DNA from: Natranaerovirga pectinivora
Lineage (GTDB): Bacteria; Bacillota; Clostridia; Lachnospirales; DSM-24629
NCBI RefSeq assembly: GCF_004342165.1
Contig: NZ_SMAL01000006.1
Location: 124,001-188,000 of the forward strand
Direction: 5' to 3'
Length of the DNA: 64,000 bases
The first letter of the stretch is position 1, and each line of letters starts with the position of its first letter. The position numbers were made by a program, and so were the translations under genes. Below are positions 17,813 to 26,519 of this stretch, piece after piece. The notes below the pieces were generated by a model. It ran no database searches and was not told the origin of the DNA. It was given only the letters and a program-made list of their open reading frames with translations.

Positions 17813-20800
17813 GTGTCTGTTAAATGGACTGAGGAACAGCAAAAAGTTATAGATACAAGAAATAGAAATTTATTGGTTTCAGCAGCAGCAGGGTCAGGTA
17901 AGACTGCTGTTCTAGTTGAGCGAATTATTCAAATGATATCTGAAGGGGATCATCCTATAGATATTGATAAGCTGCTAGTGGTTACATTTACCAATGCTGC
18001 AGCCGCTGAGATGAAAGAAAGGGTTGGAGATGCAATTGAAAAGAAGTTATTAGAGAATCCTAACAATAAGTATTTGCATAGACAGCTTTCTTTACTGCAG
18101 CATGCATCTATTACAACCATTCATAGTTTTTGTCTCTATGTTTTAAGAAATTATTTTCATCTAATTGATTTAGATCCTTCTTTTCGAATTGCAGATGAAA
18201 CGGAGTTAATACTTCTTAGAGCAGATGTGGTAAAAGCCTTATTAGAAGAACATTATGAACAGAGGAATGAGCAGTTTTATGACCTTTTAGAAAGTTATAG
18301 TTCTAATAAATCAGATGATCAATTAGAAGATCTTATCTTAAAGATATATACTTTTTCTCAAAGTTACCCTTGGCCTGAGAAATGGTTATATGATCAAGTT
18401 CACTTATTTGATATCAATAATATAGATGAATTAAGTAACACTCATTGGGTTGGAGTAATAAAAGACTATATCTTTAACATGTGTGAATCTCTGAAAGAAC
18501 AATTATCTTATGCATTGGATTTATGCAATGAATCGACGGGCCCTATTATGTATAAAGAGAATATCATTGATGATATGGCACAGTTAGAGAGTCTATTAAA
18601 GGAAAATTCTTTTGAAGAGTTATACAATATTTTTTCTAAAATTGCTTTCACGACCTTATCTAGAAAAAGAGGAAAAGAAGTTGATCCAGACCTAAAAGAA
18701 GAAGTAAAAAACATAAGAACAGAAGCTAAGAAGATATTAGAAAAGATAAAGGACAGCTACTTTTTTCAGAGTCTTGATGATACAATTGATGACTTAAAAA
18801 GGCTGTTACCAATTAACAAGACTTTAATTGATCTGGTAATTGGTTTTAGTAACAAGTATAAAGAAGAGAAAAGAGAAAAAAATATTGTTGATTTTAATGA
18901 TTTGGAGCATTTGGCCTTATCTTTATTAATAGATGCTACTGATAATAAGCCCAGCGTTATAGCACAAGAATTACAAAATAAATTTGAAGAGGTCTTAATA
19001 GATGAATACCAAGATAGTAACTTGGTTCAAGAGACCATTCTAAAAAGTGTTTCAAGAGTTGACCAAGGAAAACCAAACATCTTTATGGTAGGAGATGTGA
19101 AACAGAGTATTTACAAATTTAGATTAGCAAAGCCTGAATTGTTTATGGACAAATACGATACCTATACCTTAGAGGACAGTGACTACCAGCGGATTGATTT
19201 GCATAAAAACTTTAGAAGTAGAAAAGAAGTATTAGACAGTGTTAATTTTATTTTCTATCAAGTAATGTCTAAGAAAATTGGAGATGTAGACTATAATAAA
19301 GAAGCGGCTTTGTATGAAGGGGCTGCTTATAGCACTTGTGAAAATGGTGATTGTGGCGGAAGTACAGAACTGCATATTATTGAAAGTAAAAATAATATAG
19401 AAGAGATAGATGAAGATATTAGTTTAACAGATAGAGAAATCGAAGCCAAAATGATTGGGAAAAGAATTAAGGATTTAATGAATTCAGAAGAACCTTACAT
19501 GGTCTATGACAAAAGGATTGATAATTATAGACCTGTTCAGTATAGGGATATTGTTATATTACTAAGAACCATATCAGGATGGGCAGATGTTTTTACTGAA
19601 GTTCTATTAGAAGAAGGCATACCTGCTTATTCAGATACTTCTTCAGGGTATTTTGAAACAACAGAAGTAAAAACAATTATGAGCTTGCTAAAAGTAATTG
19701 ATAACCCAAGACAAGATATACCATTATTAAGTGTGTTACGTTCGCCAATAGTGGGCCTTAATGCAGATGAGTTAGCCACCATTAAAAATGCTTATCCAGA
19801 ATGTGAGTATTATGATTCAATAATGAATCTGTTAGAGGAACCATTTGAAAATGAATTAGTAGGTAGATTAAAGGGCTTTTTTACAAAGTTAGAAGTTTGG
19901 CAAGAAAAGGTAACGTATACTCCTATATATGAGTTGGTTTGGGACATTTATAAAGATACCAATTACTATGATTATGTAAGTATTATGCCTAGTGGAAAAC
20001 AAAGACAAGCCAACCTAGATATGTTAATAGAAAAAGCTTCTCAGTTTGAAAAAAGTAGCTATAAAGGTCTTTTTAACTTTATAAGACTTATAGATAAATT
20101 AGAAAAGTATCAAGTTGATTTTGGGGAAGCTTCTATACTGGGAGAAAATGAAGATTTGGTACGCATAATGAGTATTCATAAAAGCAAAGGTTTGGAATTC
20201 CCGGTTGTATTTGTATCAGGCCTTGGAAAACAGTTTAACAAACAAGATATTAATCAAACCATCAACATTCATTCAGAGTTAGGGCTTGGACCAGATTATG
20301 TGAATCATAAACTACGTTATAAAAAGCCCACTATTGCAAAAAAAGCCATACAGAAAAAACTAGAATTAGAGAATTTATCAGAAGAACTTAGGGTATTATA
20401 TGTTGCTTTAACTAGAGCTAGAGAAAAATTAATTCTTACAGGGACGGTATCTTCTAGATCAAATTTAGAAAAAAGATTAGAGAAGTGGACAACGGTTTAT
20501 AATCATAGTGAAGTAAAATTGCCTTATAATATTATAGCAGGCGCCAATAATTATTTGGATTGGATTGTACCCAGTTTGGTTAGACACAAATCAGGGGTTA
20601 AACTATTAGAAAGAGTAGGGAAATATAGCAATCCTTCCAGTCAATTGTACAACGAAGGCATTGACTTTCATATTCAATTGTTTTCATTAGAGGATTTACT
20701 GATTAAAGACGTATTAGAAGACATAGAAAAGTCTAATTTGAAAAATAAATTACTTGAGGGCAACCTTGACGATAGCAATGATGAACTGAGGAATGAAGTA

Positions 20801-21493
20801 GAAGAAAGGTTGTCATGGGAATATAGATACAAAGATGAAGTAAATGTCCATGTAAAAATGACCGTATCTGAGATTAAAAAACATTCCATGGACTATGAAG
20901 ATGAGATTCCTTTAATGTTTAAGGAAGAAGTCATAGAAATAAAGCCTAAGTTTATTGAAGAAGTATCCCAATTAACCCCTACGGAAAAAGGAACATTAAT
21001 GCATAAAATTATGGAGCAGATTCCTTTAGGGGCTATGAGTGATTATAAAGAGATAGAAAAAGAGTTGCAGTCATTAGAAGAAAGAGGCTTTATCTCTGAT
21101 AAGGAAAGAAAAACAATTTTTATAAAGGATATATTGGCTTTTTCTAATACAGAGTTATATAAAAGGATGTTAAAATCAGATAAAGACAATAAGCTATTTA
21201 AAGAAAAGCAATTTGTTTTAGGTATTAAAGCCAATGAGTTAGGGGAAAAGTATAAAAGTGATGAATTGGTATTGATACAAGGGGTTATTGACTGTTTCTT
21301 TGAAGAAGAGGATGACATTATACTAGTGGATTATAAAACAGATTATATTAAAGAAGGACAAGAAGACATACTGATAAAAAGGTATACGGAACAATTGAAT
21401 TATTATGAAAAAGCAATAGAACAAATCACTGGTAAAAAGGTAAGAGAAAGGATGATATATTCCTTTGGTTTGAATAAAGATATTAAATGTTAG
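17813..21493 (+). CDS. addA: ATP-dependent helicase/nuclease subunit A
   Basis: AddA is the UvrD-type 3'-5' helicase and RecB-type nuclease of the AddAB recombination complex. It has 1226 residues. Walker A is SAAAGSGKT (residues 23-31), followed by motif Ia TFTNAAAAEMKERV, motif II VLIDEYQDSN, GDVKQSIYKFR and the motif VI region LRVLYVALTRAREKL. The C-terminal nuclease carries LVDYKTDY near residue 1170. The start is GTG at 17813, five bases after AGGAGGTGG. It lies on the same strand as addB but with an insertion between them. Confidence 0.97.
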   Translation: MSVKWTEEQQKVIDTRNRNLLVSAAAGSGKTAVLVERIIQMISEGDHPIDIDKLLVVTFTNAAAAEMKERVGDAIEKKLLENPNNKYLHRQLSLLQHASITTIHSFCLYVLRNYFHLIDLDPSFRIADETELILLRADVVKALLEEHYEQRNEQFYDLLESYSSNKSDDQLEDLILKIYTFSQSYPWPEKWLYDQVHLFDINNIDELSNTHWVGVIKDYIFNMCESLKEQLSYALDLCNESTGPIMYKENIIDDMAQLESLLKENSFEELYNIFSKIAFTTLSRKRGKEVDPDLKEEVKNIRTEAKKILEKIKDSYFFQSLDDTIDDLKRLLPINKTLIDLVIGFSNKYKEEKREKNIVDFNDLEHLALSLLIDATDNKPSVIAQELQNKFEEVLIDEYQDSNLVQETILKSVSRVDQGKPNIFMVGDVKQSIYKFRLAKPELFMDKYDTYTLEDSDYQRIDLHKNFRSRKEVLDSVNFIFYQVMSKKIGDVDYNKEAALYEGAAYSTCENGDCGGSTELHIIESKNNIEEIDEDISLTDREIEAKMIGKRIKDLMNSEEPYMVYDKRIDNYRPVQYRDIVILLRTISGWADVFTEVLLEEGIPAYSDTSSGYFETTEVKTIMSLLKVIDNPRQDIPLLSVLRSPIVGLNADELATIKNAYPECEYYDSIMNLLEEPFENELVGRLKGFFTKLEVWQEKVTYTPIYELVWDIYKDTNYYDYVSIMPSGKQRQANLDMLIEKASQFEKSSYKGLFNFIRLIDKLEKYQVDFGEASILGENEDLVRIMSIHKSKGLEFPVVFVSGLGKQFNKQDINQTINIHSELGLGPDYVNHKLRYKKPTIAKKAIQKKLELENLSEELRVLYVALTRAREKLILTGTVSSRSNLEKRLEKWTTVYNHSEVKLPYNIIAGANNYLDWIVPSLVRHKSGVKLLERVGKYSNPSSQLYNEGIDFHIQLFSLEDLLIKDVLEDIEKSNLKNKLLEGNLDDSNDELRNEVEERLSWEYRYKDEVNVHVKMTVSEIKKHSMDYEDEIPLMFKEEVIEIKPKFIEEVSQLTPTEKGTLMHKIMEQIPLGAMSDYKEIEKELQSLEERGFISDKERKTIFIKDILAFSNTELYKRMLKSDKDNKLFKEKQFVLGIKANELGEKYKSDELVLIQGVIDCFFEEEDDIILVDYKTDYIKEGQEDILIKRYTEQLNYYEKAIEQITGKKVRERMIYSFGLNKDIKC

Positions 21494-21585
21494 GGGTATA
21501 AAATTTTTCATATTGACAATACTCTAAATGAAAAACGGTACCATTAAATGGAATACTATCGTTCAAAAAGGAAGGGGTAGTTAAT

Positions 21586-21783
21586 ATGGAAAAAAATATA
21601 AAAGAAAAAAAGAAAAAAGTACTTACTGAAGATGACTTAATGAAATATGAAATCGCAAAAGAATTAGGGTTGATGGAAAAAGTTGAGGAATTAGGATGGA
21701 AATCTTTATCGGCAAAAGAAACAGGTCGTATAGGTGGATTAATGACAAAAAGAAAAAGAGAAATGAAAAAGAAAGCAGAATAA
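21586..21783 (+). CDS. alpha/beta-type small acid-soluble spore protein
   Basis: A 65-residue protein with the two SASP signatures: KYEIAKELGLMEKVEELGW and LSAKETGRIGGLMTKRKR. Alpha/beta SASPs coat spore DNA in the forespore, protect it from UV and heat, and are degraded by the GPR protease at germination. The sequence has unusually basic ends (KEKKKK and KRKREMKKK). GGAAGGGG precedes the ATG. Expression would be expected under sigma-G in the forespore, but I could not identify a convincing promoter. It is good evidence that the organism forms spores. Confidence 0.9.
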   Translation: MEKNIKEKKKKVLTEDDLMKYEIAKELGLMEKVEELGWKSLSAKETGRIGGLMTKRKREMKKKAE

Positions 21784-22095
21784 GTGTTTTTATGTGAAAG
21801 GGTGCATTACTATAATGTGCTCTTTTATATATGCCAGAAAGGCTACTTTGCCTACCATATATGAAAATAAGAAAAAAACTGTGAACGACAAATAAATATG
21901 TCTTAATAATTCCAAATTCCTTGTTGGCAACAAGTTTTCTTAGCATAAAAGGAAATTTTTATTTATGAAATATTATGTCGTTTTAGTTAATTGTATAATT
22001 ATACAAAGAATTTTAAAAATTTAATTGACACTACTCTTTTTTTTGATAAAATACATTTATTATCCCGATAATAAATTTACAAAGGGGAAAATAAA
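21784..22095. other. intergenic region with a weak hairpin and one D-type repeat
   Basis: An imperfect hairpin (GTGCATTA with TAATGTGC at about 21802-21820, then TTTT) may terminate the SASP transcript. Another imperfect stem joins ATATATG near 21835 with CATATAT near 21865. The D1 repeat lies at 21909-21960. The rest is AT-rich with no ORF that I can support. Confidence 0.5.
21909..21960. repeat. repeat family D, copy D1
   Basis: AATTCCTTGTTGGCAACAAG contains the palindrome CTTGTTGgCAACAAG, followed by TTTTCTTAGCATAAAAGGAA. The same two blocks recur at 23211-23370, separated there by about 95 bases. Confidence 0.55.
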
Positions 22096-22109
22096 GTGAA
22101 AATTAAAAA

Positions 22110-22751
22110 ATGTTTAGTTTGGTGTTAGTATTTGCTATAATACTTTCAATAAATACAGAAATATTTGCATCTAATAGCGATTTAGCTCTTTTTGAAGAGT
22201 TACAACTTAAGTACGAAAATATAACTATTAGACCTGTTAATTCTGATGAAGAAATAGATTTTGAAAATGCGACCCATATTAACAGTCCAGAGGAACTCGA
22301 ATTATTTTTAGCAGAATTTAATTCAATCTCAAGTTCAATAGCTAACGCACAACTTGAAGATTCTATAACTCTAGAAAATGATATATTGTCTACACCTATT
22401 CAACATAATATTTATAATACATCAGCTGTAAAGTTAAGTGATGTTGTTAATTTTTGGTTAGGACCACCTATTATGATGAACCTTCAATTTTCATTTAGAA
22501 GTGCTTATGATGATTGGTTAGGAGGTACTGTCTTTACAGAGATTATAGATATATCATCATGGTTGAGTGGACTTCAATTTCCTGTAGCATATAAATGGAC
22601 CCCACAAAATTCTGGATATACATTTTCAATGTATAGACATAGAGTTACTATAACAGTTACAGGTGTGCTTGGACATACTTATTTTTACAATGGACTTCCT
22701 TCAATAGTTGAAACGAACCATACATTTTCAGCCACTTACACAGCCAGATAA
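22110..22751 (+). CDS. secreted protein of unknown function, probable frameshift at the start
   Basis: From ATG 22110 the ORF encodes 213 residues: a hydrophobic signal-like segment (FSLVLVFAIILSINTEIFA), then an exported domain rich in Asn, Ser and aromatics (NFWLGPPIMMNLQFSF, SMYRHRVTITVTGVLG). I do not recognise a family. The ATG has no ribosome binding site and the signal lacks its usual basic start. The real site, AAAGGGGAAAATAAA, precedes a GTG at 22096, which reads VKIKK and then stops because of a run of six A. One more A would join VKIKK to the hydrophobic segment. Confidence 0.65.
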   Translation: MFSLVLVFAIILSINTEIFASNSDLALFEELQLKYENITIRPVNSDEEIDFENATHINSPEELELFLAEFNSISSSIANAQLEDSITLENDILSTPIQHNIYNTSAVKLSDVVNFWLGPPIMMNLQFSFRSAYDDWLGGTVFTEIIDISSWLSGLQFPVAYKWTPQNSGYTFSMYRHRVTITVTGVLGHTYFYNGLPSIVETNHTFSATYTAR

Positions 22752-22813
22752 GTTTTTCTAGAAATACAGAATTTAATTTGTATTTTTAGACTTTTATAAA
22801 AGGAGAATCTAAT

Positions 22814-22987
22814 ATGAATCCATTATTTAGCCTAACGCTTTTTGAGTTTTATAATAATACTAACAAAGCATCTATGATAATTATTTATTTATTATTATTT
22901 TTTGCATCAATATGTTTAATAATAATTTTTGTTAAAATTATTAAGTGTATTATAAAATTAGCAAAAAAAAAGCTATTATCTGAATAA
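22814..22987 (+). CDS. small single-span membrane protein
   Basis: A 57-residue ORF that starts MNPLFSLTLFEFYNNTNKAS, then a strongly hydrophobic helix of about 20 residues (IIIYLLLFFASICLIIIFV) and a lysine-rich tail ending KKKLLSE. AAAGGAGAAT is ideally spaced before the ATG. It follows the secreted protein by 62 bases and may be co-transcribed with it. Family unknown. Small membrane proteins of this form may be toxins, immunity proteins or anchors; no choice can be made from sequence. Confidence 0.62.
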   Translation: MNPLFSLTLFEFYNNTNKASMIIIYLLLFFASICLIIIFVKIIKCIIKLAKKKLLSE

Positions 22988-23466
22988 TAGGCAACATATT
23001 ATGAATTATATGATGCCTTTTAGAAAGACTAAAGTAACCTAATTTTTTTAGGTAATCAATTTTTAAGAGTTGGGCTATTGGATATTCTCCAGTGGCCTTT
23101 CTTCTTTTAGATCAAAGTTCATTTTTTTGTTTTTGTTTCTATTTTCTTCTATTATCTTCAAGAATAGACTCTTTTGTTTAGCATTACACCCTATGCTAGC
23201 AATATCTTTCTTATTCCAATTTCCTTGTTGACAACAAGCCTCTATCCCTTAGGAAACCCAAATTATGCTCATAGGGATAAAAGAACTTAAGACACCATGT
23301 GAGATAACAGCATACTTAATGACTTACGCATTATCAACAAGTTTTTTCGGCATAAAAGGACATTTTCACTTTTTAAGCATACGCATATAAAATAAGAAAC
23401 AAAAACTTGACTAATGGTTATCCCTTAGTTATAGTAATGAATGAACAATATAAAGTAGGTGGAAAA
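22988..23466. other. intergenic region with D-type repeat and hairpins
   Basis: About 480 bases with no supportable ORF. It holds a T-rich stretch, an inverted repeat TATCCCT/AGGGATA at about 23245-23280 and the split repeat D2 (23211-23370). It may be a decayed mobile element or untranslated leader. Confidence 0.5.
23211..23370. repeat. repeat family D, copy D2 (split)
   Basis: TTATTCCAATTTCCTTGTTG followed by ACAACAAG (23211-23238) matches the left half of D1. TCAACAAGTTTTTTCGGCAT followed by AAAAGGACATTTT (23334-23369) matches the right half. About 95 bases with their own inverted repeat lie between them. Confidence 0.5.
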
Positions 23467-24219
23467 ATGGCTTCGTACGAAAGTTTTGCAAGAGTATATG
23501 ATGAATTTATGGATGAAGTACCTTATGAGGATTGGAGTAATTATATCCAATTATTAATAGATGAATATAATATCAAACCTAAACTAGTCCTGGACTTAGG
23601 ATGTGGAACTGGAAACATAACGGAATTACTATCTCAAAAAGGCTATGATATGATTGGTATAGATAATTCAGAAGAAATGTTAATGATAGCAAAAGAAAAA
23701 GCAAGGGATAAAAAGCTAGAGATACTTTACTTAAATCAGGACATGAGAGAATTTGAATTGTATGGGACAGTAGATTTAGTCATTAGTATATGTGACAGCA
23801 TTAACTATATTCTAGAGGAAGAGGAGTTGTTAGAGGTATTCAAATTAGTAAATAATTACCTTGATCCTGGTGGACTTTTTATATTTGATATGAATACAGA
23901 ATTTAAATATAAAAATATTCTAGGAGAGAATACTTTTGCTTCTAATAACGAAAAATGTAGTTATATATGGGACAATTACTACGATGAGGAAGAACAGATT
24001 AATGAATACAATTTAACACTATTTGTTGAAGAAGAAAATAATTTATATAGAAAATATGAAGAAGAACATTATCAAAAAGCATATTCTATAGATACCATTA
24101 GAAATCTTATAGAAAATGCCGGATTAGAATTTATTAACGCTTATGATGCTTTTACTATGGAAAGCCCAAAGGACAATAGTGAAAGAGTATATATCATTGC
24201 AAAAGAAAAAACAAAATAG
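23467..24219 (+). CDS. class I SAM-dependent methyltransferase
   Basis: A 250-residue cytoplasmic methyltransferase. Motif I is VLDLGCGTGNITELL (about residues 39-53), followed by the acidic residue IGIDNSEEML and QDMREF. The opening SYESFARVYDEFMDEVPYEDW is typical of a Firmicutes family of uncharacterised methyltransferases found next to hslO. The substrate is unknown. Longer starts (TTG 23407, ATG 23437) are possible; ATG 23467 is chosen because AGGTGG lies just before it and family members start with this segment. It is 14 bases upstream of hslO. Confidence 0.88.
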   Translation: MASYESFARVYDEFMDEVPYEDWSNYIQLLIDEYNIKPKLVLDLGCGTGNITELLSQKGYDMIGIDNSEEMLMIAKEKARDKKLEILYLNQDMREFELYGTVDLVISICDSINYILEEEELLEVFKLVNNYLDPGGLFIFDMNTEFKYKNILGENTFASNNEKCSYIWDNYYDEEEQINEYNLTLFVEEENNLYRKYEEEHYQKAYSIDTIRNLIENAGLEFINAYDAFTMESPKDNSERVYIIAKEKTK

Positions 24220-24233
24220 GAGGCAATATATTA

Positions 24234-25106
24234 ATGAATGATTACATTGTAAGAGCAACAGCTGCCAATCATCAAATAAGAGCATTTGCTTGTACCACAA
24301 AAGAAGCGGTTGAAATGGCTAAAAACATTCATAATACTAGTCCAGTTGCAACAGCTGCATTAGGAAGGTTATTAACAGCTGGTTCTATGATGGGTAGTAT
24401 GTTAAAAGGGGAAAAAGATTTAATTACATTACAAATAAAAGGCAGTGGACCAATTCAAGGATTAGTGGTTACAGCAGATGCCAATGCCAATGTAAAAGGC
24501 TATGTATTTAATCCAGATGTCATGCTACCACCTAATGCATTAGGAAAATTAGATGTAGCAGAAGCATTAGGTTTAGGTGTTTTATCAATTATAAAAGATA
24601 TTGGGTTAAAAGAGCCTTATATAGGTCAAACCCATCTTGTAACCAGTGAGATTGCGGAAGACCTAACTTATTATTATGCAACATCTGAGCAAACACCTTC
24701 AGTTGTGGCGTTAGGTGTATTAATGAACAAAGACAACACAGTTAGACAATCTGGAGGATTTATTATTCAGTTGTTACCAGATGCAAGTGAAGAAGTCATC
24801 AGTCATCTTGAAGAAAAAATAAAGCAAGTAACTTCAGTTACAGAAATGTTTGAAGAAGGCAATTCTCCAGAACAAATATTAGAAATAATATTAGGTGATT
24901 TAGGATTACAAATACTAGAAAAAGTACCTACCAAGTACCATTGCAATTGTCATAGAGAAAAAGTTGAAAAAGCCCTTATAAGTGTAGGAAGAAAAGATCT
25001 TCAAGAAATGATAGATGAAGGAAAACCAGTAGAATTAAACTGTCACTTCTGTAATGAAAAATATGAGTTTCAAGTGACGGAACTGGAAGGTTATCTTAAA
25101 AACTAA
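24234..25106 (+). CDS. hslO: redox-regulated chaperone Hsp33
   Basis: Hsp33 is a holdase chaperone activated by oxidation when four zinc-bound cysteines form disulfides. The 290-residue protein has the full zinc site: CNC at residues 237-239 and CHFC at 270-273, in the expected CxC...CxxC arrangement. The N-terminal domain starts DYIVRATAANHQIRAFACTT and contains GRLLTAGSMMGSMLKG and VTADANANVKGYV. AGGAGGCAAT precedes the ATG. It ends in a clear terminator and forms a unit with the methyltransferase gene. Confidence 0.97.
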   Translation: MNDYIVRATAANHQIRAFACTTKEAVEMAKNIHNTSPVATAALGRLLTAGSMMGSMLKGEKDLITLQIKGSGPIQGLVVTADANANVKGYVFNPDVMLPPNALGKLDVAEALGLGVLSIIKDIGLKEPYIGQTHLVTSEIAEDLTYYYATSEQTPSVVALGVLMNKDNTVRQSGGFIIQLLPDASEEVISHLEEKIKQVTSVTEMFEEGNSPEQILEIILGDLGLQILEKVPTKYHCNCHREKVEKALISVGRKDLQEMIDEGKPVELNCHFCNEKYEFQVTELEGYLKN

Positions 25107-25112
25107 TTAAAG

Positions 25113-25143
25113 GATGAAGCTGACTATGGCTTCATTTTTTTAG
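25113..25143 (+). terminator. Rho-independent terminator after hslO
   Basis: GATGAAGC pairs with GCTTCATT around a short loop and is followed by seven T. Confidence 0.9.
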
Positions 25144-25174
25144 TTTTTTTGTCAAAATTTATTCCTGATAAATG

Positions 25175-25203
25175 TTGACATATAATAGTAGTTATGATAA
25201 CAT
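25175..25203 (+). promoter_or_regulatory. promoter of the pyrimidine operon
   Basis: A perfect -35 TTGACA (25175-25180), 17-base spacer and TAACAT (25198-25203) as -10. The transcript would start near 25210 and carry a leader of about 300 bases before pyrB. Confidence 0.75.
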
Positions 25204-25291
25204 AAGTTAAATTATATATATGTACTTATTGACGTAAGTACGCATATCTACCTTTTAAATTTGATCCAGAGAGGTCATCAAGGGAGGAATT

Positions 25292-25441
25292 ATGATGCGA
25301 GACATCGGTGCGTTCTTTTATTATGCAAAAAAATATAAAAAAAATATGGCAAAGAAAGTAAAAATCAGTGGGAAAACTGATTCTCTTTGTAATTCTTATA
25401 AAGAATATGAGTATAAAGCAGTAAATCTATTAAACTATTAA
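25292..25441 (+). CDS. possible 49-residue leader ORF in the pyr attenuator
   Basis: An ORF starting MMRDIGAFFYYAKKYKKNMA, rich in Lys and Tyr, with an excellent ribosome binding site, AAGGGAGGAATT. It begins just after the PyrR loop and its stop lies inside the terminator hairpin. It could be a translated leader peptide that couples ribosome movement to attenuation, or a chance ORF. No family recognised. Confidence 0.4.
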   Translation: MMRDIGAFFYYAKKYKKNMAKKVKISGKTDSLCNSYKEYEYKAVNLLNY

Positions 25442-25456
25442 TAGGTTTATTGCTTT
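25417..25456 (+). terminator. attenuator terminator upstream of pyrB
   Basis: The stem GCAGTAAATCTATT/AATAGGTTTATTGC is followed by six T and sits about 60 bases before the pyrB start, so it controls read-through into the operon. Confidence 0.82.
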
Positions 25457-25514
25457 TTTGTTGTAAAAAATTATCATTTAACTTTAAAACCCATTGTTGT
25501 TAGGAGGAAGAATT

Positions 25515-26465
25515 ATGTGGAAGCACAAAGATTTACTTGGCATTAAAGAACTAACAAAAGATGAATTACTAGAACTTATGACACTAGCACAAGATATGAA
25601 AAAAAGGTTACTTAATAGACAGATACAAGAACATTTGTTTTACGGTAATATGACCACTCTTTTTTATGAAAATAGTACAAGAACAAAACATTCCTTTACA
25701 GTTGCAGGACAGAACGTGGGTTTAATGGTTTCAGATTTAGGCTTAAGTACAAGTAGTATAAAAAAAGGTGAAAGTTTGTATGATACAGCATTAACCATAG
25801 ATCAAATGGGAACAGATATAATTGTAATGAGACATAGTTCTTCTGGCGCAGCACATTATGTTGCTGAAAATGTTAACGCTTCTGTTATTAATGCAGGAGA
25901 TGGAACAAATGAACACCCAACACAAGCACTTCTTGACTGTATGACTATTATGGAAGAGAAAGGCGATTTTGAGGGACTTAAAGTATGTATAGCTGGGGAT
26001 ATTATAAATAGTAGAGTTGCAAGAAGCAATATCTATGCGTTAAATAAATTAGGTGCAAAAGTAACCTTAACAGGCCCAACAACATTAGTACCTAAAGGAA
26101 TGGCAAGCTTAGGAGCGGAAGTAAATTACAATATTAAAGATGCTGTAAAAGATGCAGATGTTGTAATGGGACTTAGAATACAGCTTGAAAGACAAAAAAG
26201 TGGTGCGTTTCCTGACTTAAGAGAGTATGGGAATCTATTCGGAATAAATGAAGAAATATTTGCTTATGCAAAACCAGATGCAATAATAATGCATCCAGGT
26301 CCAGTAAATCGTAATGTGGAGTTAACCAGCGAACTTATTGATGCACCATATTCAACCATTAATGATCAAGTAACAAATGGTGTAGCAATTAGAATGGCAA
26401 TACTCACGAAATTAATGGAAGCAAGAAAACAAGGTACATCTAAAGACATTAGAAGAATTATATAG
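25515..26465 (+). CDS. pyrB: aspartate carbamoyltransferase catalytic subunit
   Basis: Catalyses carbamoyl phosphate plus aspartate to carbamoyl aspartate, the committed step of UMP synthesis. The 316 residues contain the carbamoyl-phosphate loop ENSTRTKHSF near residue 50, the MRHSSSGAAHYVA segment, the GDGTNEHPTQALLD aspartate-domain motif and HPGPVNRNVEL near the end. AGGAGGAAGAATT immediately precedes the ATG at 25515, so the upstream TTG-type start is rejected. No pyrI regulatory subunit is present, as is usual for the Bacillus-type enzyme. It is the first gene of the operon. Confidence 0.97.
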   Translation: MWKHKDLLGIKELTKDELLELMTLAQDMKKRLLNRQIQEHLFYGNMTTLFYENSTRTKHSFTVAGQNVGLMVSDLGLSTSSIKKGESLYDTALTIDQMGTDIIVMRHSSSGAAHYVAENVNASVINAGDGTNEHPTQALLDCMTIMEEKGDFEGLKVCIAGDIINSRVARSNIYALNKLGAKVTLTGPTTLVPKGMASLGAEVNYNIKDAVKDADVVMGLRIQLERQKSGAFPDLREYGNLFGINEEIFAYAKPDAIIMHPGPVNRNVELTSELIDAPYSTINDQVTNGVAIRMAILTKLMEARKQGTSKDIRRII

Positions 26466-26519
26466 ATAAAGTAAAAGTTAGTAGCATAATACGAGTTAAT
26501 TGAAAGGATGGTCAAATAT

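Larger units (their letters stand above)
25256..25456 (+). promoter_or_regulatory. PyrR-type pyrimidine attenuator leader
   Basis: TTGATCCAGAGAGGTCATCAA (25261-25281) folds as a hairpin (TTGAT with ATCAA, CC with GG) whose loop carries the PyrR recognition sequence CCAGAGAGG. Downstream, GCAGTAAATCTATT pairs with AATAGGTTTATTGC at 25417-25450, followed by six T, an intrinsic terminator. In Bacillus-type systems, UMP-bound PyrR holds the first hairpin and so lets the terminator form. No pyrR gene is in the window. The site in the sequence is clear; the mechanism is inferred from known systems. Confidence 0.82.
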
